Shown here piece after piece: positions 55,255 to 62,453 of a stretch of DNA of 64,000 bases. This DNA is from Arthrobacter sp. AK04 (lineage in GTDB: Bacteria; Actinomycetota; Actinomycetes; Actinomycetales; Micrococcaceae): NCBI RefSeq assembly GCF_021129155.1, contig NZ_JAJOMC010000013.1, positions 23,841 through 87,840 on the forward strand, read 5' to 3'. Under the pieces are notes generated by a model. The model was not told the origin of the DNA and did no database searches. It saw nothing but the letters and a program-made list of their open reading frames with translations. Numbering within the stretch: the stretch's first letter is position 1; every line of letters begins with the position of its first letter. The translations under genes and the position numbers were made by a program.

Positions 55255-55260
55255 TAGGCT
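55255..55260 (+). promoter_or_regulatory. -10 box of a probable leaderless mntR transcript
   Basis: TAGGCT ends seven bases before GTG 55268, and there is no Shine-Dalgarno sequence between. Confidence 0.5.
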
Positions 55261-55267
55261 GGATCCT

Positions 55268-55996
55268 GTGAAGACCAGCGCGCCCTCCTCCTCCATTGAG
55301 GACTACGTCAAGGTCATCTATTCCTTCACTGAATGGCAGGACAAACCCATCACGTCCTCCCAGCTGGCCCAGCGCCTGGGGGTGGCGAACTCATCCGTCT
55401 CGGAGATGGTCCGGAAGCTGAAGGACCAGGGCCTGGTGGACCACAAGCCGTACAGTGCCATCAGGCTCACGGACGCCGGCCTGCAGCTCGCCCTTTCCAT
55501 GGTGCGCCGGCACCGCCTGATCGAGACCTACCTCGTCCAGCAGCTGGGGTACAGCTGGGACGAGGTCCACGATGAGGCCGAGCTGCTCGAGCACGCCGTG
55601 TCGGACACCTTCATTGAACGCGTAGCGGCGAAGCTGGGCAACCCCCAGCGGGATCCGCATGGTGATCCGATTCCGACGGCGGACGGCACGGTCTTTATGC
55701 CCCGCGCGCACCTCATGGGAGAGCTGGACCAGGGCCACACGGGCCGGATCACCCGGATCAGCGACGACAACCCGGAGCTGCTGCGCTACCTTGCGGCCGA
55801 GGAGATAGACCTCGATGCCGAGGTGGAGGTGATGGGGCGCAGGCCGTTCGGAGGCGCCCTGATGGTGCGCGTCCGGGATTCAGGGCGTACGCGTGATTAC
55901 GACCTGGCTGATGAGATCACGTCCGCGCTGTGGGTGCACAGCGACCGGCCCCATCCAGGCTGCCTCCTCGGGGATGCCGGTTTGCCCAAGGCATGA
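55268..55996 (+). CDS. mntR: DtxR family metalloregulator, MntR-like
   Basis: This 242-residue repressor has the DtxR HTH (QLAQRLGVANSSVSEMVRKL), the dimerisation helices and a C-terminal SH3/FeoA-like domain. Metal residues favour manganese over iron: Asp12 in IEDYVKVIY sits where DtxR has Met10 and MntR has Asp8, and Glu105 in EAELLEHAV replaces Cys102 of DtxR; His82, Glu108 and His109 are also present. The ATGA overlap couples it to two crcB genes. Its own Mn transport targets are not in this window. Confidence 0.85.
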   Translation: MKTSAPSSSIEDYVKVIYSFTEWQDKPITSSQLAQRLGVANSSVSEMVRKLKDQGLVDHKPYSAIRLTDAGLQLALSMVRRHRLIETYLVQQLGYSWDEVHDEAELLEHAVSDTFIERVAAKLGNPQRDPHGDPIPTADGTVFMPRAHLMGELDQGHTGRITRISDDNPELLRYLAAEEIDLDAEVEVMGRRPFGGALMVRVRDSGRTRDYDLADEITSALWVHSDRPHPGCLLGDAGLPKA

Positions 55997-56421
55997 GCGG
56001 GCTGAAGACTTCATGGGCGCCCAGGGCTGGAGCCTGGCTGGCCGTTGCTGCCGGCGGCCTGGTGGGGACGGAACTTCGCTATGGCCTGGGGCTGGCCTTC
56101 CCTGAGTTTCCCGGATCGTTTCCCTGGACCACCCTGTGCATCAACGTGGCCGGCAGCTTTATCCTGGCCGCCCTGACCACCGCGTGGATGGCCCGCCCGC
56201 ACACCCCCTTCTGGTTGCGGGCAGGGCTGGGGCCGGGTCTGCTGGGGTCCTTCACCACGTTCTCCGCTGTGGTCTTTTCTTTGGACCAGCTGGTGAGGGC
56301 GGGGCAGCACGGAGTGTGGACTGCGTATCTCGCGGTGTCGCTGGTGCTGGGGCTGGCCGCGGCTGGCCTTGGGTGGCGGACAGGAAAGATTATTGGCCGC
56401 CCGTCCCGGAGCCGTCAGTGA
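55993..56421 (+). CDS. crcB: Fluoride efflux protein CrcB/Fluc, first copy
   Basis: This 142-residue protein has four membrane helices and the family motifs GGLVGTELRYGLG, INVAGSFILAALTT and LGPGLLGSFTTFSAVVF. Fluc proteins form dual-topology or paired fluoride channels; two adjacent paralogs, as here, usually form an antiparallel heterodimer. The ATG overlaps the mntR stop and the end overlaps the second copy (GTGA). Confidence 0.92.
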   Translation: MSGLKTSWAPRAGAWLAVAAGGLVGTELRYGLGLAFPEFPGSFPWTTLCINVAGSFILAALTTAWMARPHTPFWLRAGLGPGLLGSFTTFSAVVFSLDQLVRAGQHGVWTAYLAVSLVLGLAAAGLGWRTGKIIGRPSRSRQ

Positions 56422-56831
56422 TTACCGCGGTCCTGGTGGGAGTTCTTGGGGTAACCGGCGCCCTCCTCCGCTTCGGCATTGACAGCTGGTTTGCCCACCA
56501 CAGCTCCAGGCGGACTGTCCGTGCCGGCGGCCAGAACGGCCCCGCGCGGCTGCACTGGCCTTGGGCAACGCTGCTGGTGAACGTGGCAGGATGCTTCATC
56601 ATCGGCGCCGCCCACGGACTTACAGCGGACCTGGGGCTGGGGGCAGAGTGGCAGGCTGGGCTGGCCACCGGCCTGGCCGGCGGGCTTACCACCTTCAGTT
56701 CGTGGACCACGGCCACGGTGCGGCTGGTGGCAGAAGAACGCCTCGGATCTGCCGCGGCGAACATTGCCGCCAACCTGGTCCTGGGCCTCGCTGCGGCCGC
56801 TGCAGGGATCGCCCTGGTGTCCTGGGGATAG
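56418..56831 (+). CDS. crcB: Fluoride efflux protein CrcB/Fluc, second copy
   Basis: This 137-residue paralog of the preceding gene has LLVNVAGCFIIGAAHGLTA and LATGLAGGLTTFSSWTTATV, with four helices. It starts at GTG 56418, sharing bases with the first copy's stop codon. It is probably the opposite-topology partner of the heterodimer. No fluoride riboswitch is seen in this operon. Confidence 0.92.
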   Translation: MITAVLVGVLGVTGALLRFGIDSWFAHHSSRRTVRAGGQNGPARLHWPWATLLVNVAGCFIIGAAHGLTADLGLGAEWQAGLATGLAGGLTTFSSWTTATVRLVAEERLGSAAANIAANLVLGLAAAAAGIALVSWG

Positions 56832-56890
56832 GAAGCGCGGCCCGGGCCGGAAGCACTGATTTGGGGTGGGCTCCCGTATCGTGGATGGTG

Positions 56891-57259
56891 ATGATTAGCA
56901 GACGCGACGCGGCCATTGCCCTTGACGTACCGATGGAGATGGCACAGCGCCACGGCCTTCCAAAATGGCTGACCGAGGCTGAGCTGGGTGAGATCCTGGA
57001 CAACCCTCCGCCCTGGCTGGTCCAGTCCCGTGCGAACCGGACGGGTAAGCGGCCGGTCTGGGTCCACCTCGAATGCGCCGTGTGCGGTTACGAGGAAGCT
57101 GCCCGGCCAAAGAAGTGGTGGCCCGACTTTACCTACGTGATCTGCGGCCACCACCGTCCGGACGAGGTGCCCCCTGCCCGTCCGGGCTTGGTCCGGAGCG
57201 AGTTCGACGGCGTGGGCACGCGTTTCGTGGGCATTGCGGATGTGCCTGTCCCGGACTGA
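56891..57259 (+). CDS. DUF5997 family protein
   Basis: This 122-residue protein resembles the actinobacterial DUF5997 family. Visible parts are RRDAAIALDVPMEMAQRHGL, PWLVQSRANRTGKRPVWVHL and a Cys pair in ECAVCGYEE that might bind metal. The function is unknown. The start is uncertain among ATG 56885, GTG 56888 and ATG 56891; a TATCGT hexamer lies at 56877-56882. Confidence 0.75.
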   Translation: MISRRDAAIALDVPMEMAQRHGLPKWLTEAELGEILDNPPPWLVQSRANRTGKRPVWVHLECAVCGYEEAARPKKWWPDFTYVICGHHRPDEVPPARPGLVRSEFDGVGTRFVGIADVPVPD

Positions 57260-57351
57260 CTTCCTGCTGCTCCAGGCCATTACATTCGGGGCTGAAAAGG
57301 CGTAGTTTACGAGGAGGGACGCAGCCCGTCCCCTGCCGTAAGGAGCACGCC

Positions 57352-57486
57352 ATGCCGGACAAGACACCCCACCAAAACCTGGCAAAGAAGCCGGTCAAGA
57401 CCATCAAGGAAAAACGCGCCGAGAAGAAATCCAAGCACCCTGAAGCCGCCCAGGACCCGGTTGCGCATCTTAAGAAGCGCCGGTAG
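57352..57486 (+). CDS. Small basic hypothetical protein, 44 residues
   Basis: The peptide MPDKTPHQNLAKKPVKTIKE continues as a Lys/Arg-rich sequence ending HLKKRR. It is hydrophilic with no membrane helix. AAGGAG lies seven bases before ATG 57352. I do not recognise the family by function; its charge suggests nucleic acid or ribosome binding, which is inference only. Confidence 0.65.
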   Translation: MPDKTPHQNLAKKPVKTIKEKRAEKKSKHPEAAQDPVAHLKKRR

Positions 57487-57839
57487 TCCCACCGCCGCCG
57501 GCTTGCGTTCCATTCCGGCGGCCGCTGAAGGTGACGACGGTGCCCGGTGCGGTGAAACCATCCCAGCCGCGCGCATAACCGCGTCTCCGCGTATGAGTCC
57601 AGCGGGCCGTCGTCGAACTTTTCCGGAGTGGATCCGTGCTGCCGCCCTGGCGTAGCTCATGGCTGTTCCGGTCGCCGCGGCTGGGGCGACTGGATATAGG
57701 GGAAACCATCCAAGAACAGCGGCCCGTGATACGGAGCCGCCACTCTGTCGGTGAACAGATCTTTGTGTTCCCGGTGTTGGGGTCGCCCCCATGCGCGGTG
57801 GCCATGCGGCCGGGCGGCCGTCATTACGCCCCCTGTTAA
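57487..57839. other. Gap of about 350 bases upstream of the tmRNA terminator, no supported gene
   Basis: Several frames are open on both strands, but none has a Shine-Dalgarno sequence, family-like motifs or a consistent codon pattern. Fragments such as a minus-strand frame near 57657-57790 could be remains of a decayed gene, but I cannot support one. Confidence 0.5.
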
Positions 57840-57880
57840 GCAACGAAAGACCCGGACGGAGTGTCCGGGTCTTTCGTTGC
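57840..57880. terminator. Terminator downstream of ssrA
   Basis: A perfect 18-base stem, GCAACGAAAGACCCGGAC with GTCCGGGTCTTTCGTTGC, encloses GGAGT. It lies about 20 bases past the 3' end of tmRNA on the minus strand. Confidence 0.9.
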
Positions 57881-57900
57881 GCCTCGTGGCGTCTTGCAAA

Positions 57901-58268
57901 TGTGGAGATGGGGGGAATTGAACCCCCGTCCGATGTCGTGTTGTCAGGGCTTCTCCGGGCGCAGTTTGCGTCGGATTTTCTCGGCCCCAGCCATGCTGCA
58001 AACAGCTGGCTGATCCGGGCCCAGTCATCTAAAAGTCCCGTTCACCCCGATGACGGAGGTGGACAGCAGTGGCTATCTAAATGACGCCAGGATCCGGGGC
58101 GATAGCAACCTCGGGCTGACGGACTGTCTTACTGCTTAGGCAGCAAGAGCGAAGTCAGTGCGCTTAGATTCGGCACTTATTGGTTTGCAGACAGCGTTTA
58201 CGAGATAATTCTGCATCCTCGGCCCGCTTCACCTGTCGCGACTAACATCGTCGAAACCGATCATCCCC
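57901..58268 (-). ncRNA. ssrA: Transfer-messenger RNA (tmRNA)
   Basis: The tRNA-like domain is formed by 5' GGGGATG and 3' CATCTCC, with the T arm GGGGGTTCAATTCCCCC. The tag frame runs from resume codon GCC (58174-58172) to TAA (58138-58136) and encodes AESKRTDFALAA. The 3' end reads CTCC-A-CA, so a complete CCA is not encoded and must be added. It tags and frees stalled ribosomes together with SmpB, encoded about 75 bases upstream. Confidence 0.97.
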
Positions 58269-58341
58269 ATATTTTTTTGTCAAACCGGCAGGCTGGCCCA
58301 CCGGACTATTAATCATAACGCACCCGCGCAGAAAAACATTC

Positions 58342-58815
58342 CTAGCGGCGCCGGTTGCGCTCCCGCATCTCACGCTGCGCTTCGCGGTTGTCCTGCTGCT
58401 CGCGAAGGGTCTGGCGTTTGTCGTACTCGCGCTTGCCGCGGGCCACGCCGATTTCCACCTTCGCACGGCCGTCCACAAAGTAGAGCTGCAGCGGGACGAT
58501 GGTGTAGCCCGATTCGCGCACCTTGTGGGAGATCTTGATGAGTTCCTCCCGGTGCAGCAGGAGCTTGCGGCGCCTGCGGGCCGCGTGGTTGGTCCAGCTT
58601 CCCTGGTTGTACTCAGGGATGTGGATGGCCTCCATCCACAGCTCGTCGTTGTAGAAGGTGCAGAAGCCATCCACCATGGAAGCATGGCCCTCACGCAGGG
58701 ATTTCACTTCCGTGCCCATGAGCGCGATTCCAGCCTCGTAGGTATCCAGCACGTGGTAATCGTGCCGGGCCTTTCGGTTGGTGGCCACCACTTTACGGCC
58801 ACTTTCTTTAGGCAA
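58342..58815 (-). CDS. smpB: SsrA-binding protein SmpB
   Basis: This 157-residue OB-fold protein carries tmRNA into stalled ribosomes. Motifs are NRKARHDYHVLDTYEAGIAL, GTEVKSLREGHASMVDGF and the C-terminal basic tail KRQTLREQQDNREAQR. The start is TTG 58815 with GAGGAG about eight bases upstream. It sits between the M23 peptidase gene and ssrA, the standard trans-translation pairing. Confidence 0.96.
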   Translation of the reverse strand: MPKESGRKVVATNRKARHDYHVLDTYEAGIALMGTEVKSLREGHASMVDGFCTFYNDELWMEAIHIPEYNQGSWTNHAARRRRKLLLHREELIKISHKVRESGYTIVPLQLYFVDGRAKVEIGVARGKREYDKRQTLREQQDNREAQREMRERNRRR

Positions 58816-58899
58816 GGGAAAGCTCCTCAGTATAAATCGGTTGTCCTCCGGGCCAGCCGGCGCGGAGTCATACCAGTGTACGGCAGGTCAAAGAAGGTG

Positions 58900-60348
58900 C
58901 TACAGCAGCCTCATCGGGTCCACCGGGCTGCCGTTCAGCCAGGTTTCGAAGTGGGCGTGGCAGCCTGTGGAGTTGCCCGTGTTGCCGGAGTAGGCAATCA
59001 GTTGTCCCTGTGAGACCCGCTGGCCGTTGGAGACCACGATGCTGGCGTTGTGGTAGTAGATGGTGTTCAGGGTGTTGCCTTCGATGAGGCCGTGGGAGAT
59101 TTTCACGCGCCAGCCGCCTCCGTCGCCGGAGTTCCAGCCGGAGCTGAAGACCTCCCCTGCTGCTGCCGCGTAGACGGGTGTGCCGCAGGCCGCGCCAAAG
59201 TCCAGCCCGGTGTGCATGTACCCGCCCTGGCCGTAGAAGTCGATGGTTCCCGGCGGGGTGGCCCGCCATCCGAAACCGGACGTAATAGGAACGCTGCCGT
59301 CAAAGGGGTGCCGGAGGCCGAAGGCCGACGGCGAACCCACCGGCGGCATGAATGACTGCGCCGGCGGGGCGGGCGGCGGCGGCTGGTTCCGCGCTGCGGC
59401 TTCTGCTGCAGCAGCAGCCGCAGCAGCCGCGGCGGCTGCTTCAGCCTTCCGGCGCTGCTCTGCTTCCCAGGCTTCCCGCAGCCTGCGGTCACGCTCCTCG
59501 ATCTCGGCTGCCACCGCATTCTGGCTGGCCTGGACGCCGGCCAGCTGCGACTGGATACCCGGCTTGGCTGCCTGCAGCTCCGCGTCCAGGCGGGTGGTGT
59601 CAGCGATGAGTTTGTCGACCTGTTCCTTCTTCGCTGCCGCTTCGTCGCGCGCTGCTTTTTCACGCTCCAGGGCTGCATCAGCCTTGGCTTTGAGGTCCTT
59701 GATCTCGGCCTCGACGGCCTGGAGGCGCGCTTCAGAGTTCACGTTGGTGGCACTCTGCTGGGACAGTTTGTCCATGGCAGCGTTCTGGCTCCGCATGGCC
59801 TGATCCGCCAGGTCCATGGTTTCGGTCAGGCTGCCGCCGTTGTTGGAGCCGAAGAAGAGGGACAGGTTGGACGGCACGCCGCCGGACTTGTAGGCCTGCG
59901 TGGCAATCTGGCCGATCAGCTTCTTGGTGTCGGCAATCTTCTGCTTGTCCGATTCGAGCTGCTGCGTGATTTTGGCCTTGTTCTGCTGGGCCATGTCAAC
60001 GCGCGCGGAGAGCGCCTCGACTTCCTTGACGGCGCCGGCTACACGGCCCTGCGCCTCAAGGAGCGCTTGCTGCGCACCGGGAAGTTGGCCTTGGTAGATC
60101 ACGAGGTCGCCGGCCGCCTTGGCGATGCGCGAATCGACGAATTCCAGGGACTGCTGGACCCGCGAAGCCTCAGCTTCGAGGGCTTTCTGCCGGTCCTCAA
60201 GCTCGTCAGCGAAGGCCGCCGGGGTGGAGGATGCCAGGCCTGCGGCGAGGACGACGGCCAGCACACCACTCAGGAGGCTGGTGCGGGGCGCCGCCCTGCG
60301 CGCGCCGTTTCGCCGGGAGCGGGAAGCGTTTTTGTCCGGTGCATTCAT
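58900..60348 (-). CDS. Secreted M23 peptidase with coiled-coil domain, probable FtsEX-controlled hydrolase
   Basis: This 482-residue protein has a signal peptide (LLSGVLAVVLAAGLASSTPAAFA), a long coiled-coil region (about residues 50-290), an Ala-rich linker, and a LytM/M23 domain near the C-terminus with YMHTGLDFGAACG (zinc His/Asp) and CHAHFETWLNG (HxH). It would cut peptidoglycan. Being directly after ftsX and having an EnvC/PcsB/RipC-like layout, it is probably activated by FtsEX during division. ATG 60348 has AAGGA upstream; an ATG at 60372 is also in frame. Confidence 0.9.
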   Translation of the reverse strand: MNAPDKNASRSRRNGARRAAPRTSLLSGVLAVVLAAGLASSTPAAFADELEDRQKALEAEASRVQQSLEFVDSRIAKAAGDLVIYQGQLPGAQQALLEAQGRVAGAVKEVEALSARVDMAQQNKAKITQQLESDKQKIADTKKLIGQIATQAYKSGGVPSNLSLFFGSNNGGSLTETMDLADQAMRSQNAAMDKLSQQSATNVNSEARLQAVEAEIKDLKAKADAALEREKAARDEAAAKKEQVDKLIADTTRLDAELQAAKPGIQSQLAGVQASQNAVAAEIEERDRRLREAWEAEQRRKAEAAAAAAAAAAAAEAAARNQPPPPAPPAQSFMPPVGSPSAFGLRHPFDGSVPITSGFGWRATPPGTIDFYGQGGYMHTGLDFGAACGTPVYAAAAGEVFSSGWNSGDGGGWRVKISHGLIEGNTLNTIYYHNASIVVSNGQRVSQGQLIAYSGNTGNSTGCHAHFETWLNGSPVDPMRLL

Positions 60349-60374
60349 GGGCATTCCTTGTTTGGTTTGCATAC

Positions 60375-61289
60375 CTAGACGCGAAGGTATCTGCGTAAGG
60401 TCAAGAGAGACGAAATTCCAGCCAAGGATGCACCAAGGATTAGCAGCGCGGGAACCAGGATCAGGGTCTGGCCGGAGGATATGAAGGCAGTGTCCGGGTA
60501 CTGCTGGGACATGAATTCGCCGAGGAAGAAGTGTGCCACGGCCCAGAGAGTTGCTGACGCCAGGGCGGCGCCGATCACCGCGGCAATGACCCCCTCGAGG
60601 ATAAACGGCAGCTGGATCACCGTCTTGGACGCGCCTACCAGCCGCATGATCCCCGTTTCGCGGCGGCGGCTGAACGCCGAGAGCCTGATGGTGGTGGCGA
60701 TCAGCAGGATTGCGCAGACGATCATGACCCCGGCAATGCTGACTGCCACCAAGGAGGCGCCATTCATCACCGAGAACAGGCGCTCAAGCAGCTGGCGCTG
60801 GTCGATGACCGTTTCCACTCCAGGCTGGGAGGAAAAAGTCTCGCTGATGATCTGGTACTTCTCGGGATCCTTCATGTTGATCCGGAAGGAAGCCGGCAGC
60901 TGGTCCGGGGTTACCGAGTCCACAATGGGCGAGTTGGAGAACTGGTCCTTGAAGTGGTTGTAGGCCTCCTCCTTGGACTCGAACTGGAAATCGTTGACGT
61001 ATTGCGACACGGCGGGCGATTCCAGCAGTGCGTTGAGGCTGGCCTGCTGTTCGGCGGTGACCGGACCGCTGGCGCAACCTGCCGCCGTCGAGCCCTCACT
61101 GCACAGGAAGATGGCCACCTGGACTTTGTCGTACCAGTAGCCCTTCATCTGGTTGATCTGCATCTGCAGCATGCCCGCTGCGCCCACAAAGGTGAGCGAG
61201 ACGAAGGTGACCAGGATGACCGAGACCACCATGGAGAGGTTGCGGCGGAGTCCGCTTCCGATCTCACCGAGGATGAACGCAAGCCTCAT
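60375..61289 (-). CDS. ftsX: Cell division protein FtsX
   Basis: This 304-residue permease-like protein has one N-terminal helix, a large extracellular loop (about 45-170), then three more helices ([19 protein letters not shown] and later). The loop binds the wall hydrolase; [18 protein letters not shown] is the FtsX/MacB-type coupling segment. It overlaps ftsE by four bases. Confidence 0.95.
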   Translation of the reverse strand: MRLAFILGEIGSGLRRNLSMVVSVILVTFVSLTFVGAAGMLQMQINQMKGYWYDKVQVAIFLCSEGSTAAGCASGPVTAEQQASLNALLESPAVSQYVNDFQFESKEEAYNHFKDQFSNSPIVDSVTPDQLPASFRINMKDPEKYQIISETFSSQPGVETVIDQRQLLERLFSVMNGASLVAVSIAGVMIVCAILLIATTIRLSAFSRRRETGIMRLVGASKTVIQLPFILEGVIAAVIGAALASATLWAVAHFFLGEFMSQQYPDTAFISSGQTLILVPALLILGASLAGISSLLTLRRYLRV

Positions 61290-62065
61290 CGCTTTGCCTC
61301 ACCTTCGCCGGGAAGTCCAGCTTCGGGAGTCTCCCGCCCGCTGGCGTCCTTGAGCCTGCGCGACTGCCCTACTACCGGAATCATCGAGGTGTAAAGCGCC
61401 TTTGCCTCGTCACGGATCACGACGCCGTTCTTGAGTTCAACCACGCGTTTGCGCATTTCGTTGACGATGTCGTCGTCGTGCGTTGCCATGACCACGGTGG
61501 TCCCGTTTTGGTTGATCTTGTCCAGGACGCCCATGATGCCCATTGAGGTGGTGGGGTCAAGGTTTCCCGTGGGCTCGTCGGCGAGCAGGATGCCGGGACG
61601 GTTGACGACGGCGCGGGCGATGGCGACGCGCTGCTGCTCACCGCCGGAGAGCTCGTGCGGCATGCGGTGTTCTTTGCCTTCGAGGCCCACGGTCTTCAGG
61701 ACCTCGGGGACGGTGTCGCGGATGACGCTGCGGCTTTTGCCGATGACCTGCATGGCGAAGGCGACGTTTGCGAAGACGTTCTTCTGGGGCAGGAGCCGGA
61801 AATCCTGGAAGACGACTCCGATTCCCCGGCGGAGCCTCGGCACGCGCCAGCTGGAGATCTTGGCGACATTCTGGCCGGCGACGTAGACGGCACCGGACGT
61901 TGCCCGGTCCTCCTTGAGGACGAGCCGGAGGAAGGTGGATTTGCCGGAGCCGGATGCACCGACCAGGAAGGCGAATTCGCCGCGGTCAATCTCAAGGTTG
62001 ACAGCGTCCAGCGCGGGCCGGGCTTTCTGGTCGTAGACCTTGGTGACATTTTCGAATCGGATCAT
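61286..62065 (-). CDS. ftsE: Cell division ATP-binding protein FtsE
   Basis: This 259-residue ABC ATPase has Walker [13 protein letters not shown], signature [15 protein letters not shown] and Walker [13 protein letters not shown]. It couples ATP hydrolysis to FtsX to switch on peptidoglycan hydrolysis. A C-terminal extension of about 30 residues follows the usual end. ATG 62065 gives the normal start [12 protein letters not shown]. The usual upstream neighbour prfB is not present here. Confidence 0.95.
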   Translation of the reverse strand: MIRFENVTKVYDQKARPALDAVNLEIDRGEFAFLVGASGSGKSTFLRLVLKEDRATSGAVYVAGQNVAKISSWRVPRLRRGIGVVFQDFRLLPQKNVFANVAFAMQVIGKSRSVIRDTVPEVLKTVGLEGKEHRMPHELSGGEQQRVAIARAVVNRPGILLADEPTGNLDPTTSMGIMGVLDKINQNGTTVVMATHDDDIVNEMRKRVVELKNGVVIRDEAKALYTSMIPVVGQSRRLKDASGRETPEAGLPGEGEAKR

Positions 62066-62453
62066 GGCCCTAAGTACCCTGCAGGGCATGGCTGATTCTG
62101 ATGCAGCCCAGTTCTGCAGCCGGTGCGCGGGTTTCGTTTGGGGGAAGTAGGGCCCCGGCCCCTTGACTATACGCAGGAGTTCCCGCGTATCACGCTGGTT
62201 TCAGGAGGCGTGTCGCCGGATCCGCGTGGAGCCAGGCAAGCGGTGCCTCACCTACGGCGCTGCCCGCAAATGGCCGTCCTGTGGCTACGTGAGTGGAAAT
62301 GACGCCTAAAACCGCATGCTTTTGCCAAGGTTCCACAAATTCCCCACAGGATCACCAGAGGTTCGTCTGGAGGGCACTGGACTCCCCATAAGCTCAGATT
62401 CGAAGGCGCGTGGTGCACTTTCAGCACCCGCCAAGTTCTATGAGGAATCAAAC
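62066..62453. other. 388-base intergenic region between divergent ftsE and the S8 peptidase
   Basis: No gene is supported. A TTGACT at 62163-62168 could be a -35 element but no matching -10 is clear. The region is where prfB would normally lie in related genomes. GAGGA at 62442-62446 is the Shine-Dalgarno sequence of the following gene. Confidence 0.55.

Noticed and set aside
55200..55268. Fluoride riboswitch upstream of mntR-crcB
   Set aside because: No fluoride aptamer pattern is visible in this short interval, and the -10 box sits next to the start codon.
57307..57843. Overlapping frames upstream of the tmRNA terminator, possible decayed gene
   Set aside because: Fragments in several frames could hint at frameshifts, but no recognisable family could be pieced together.
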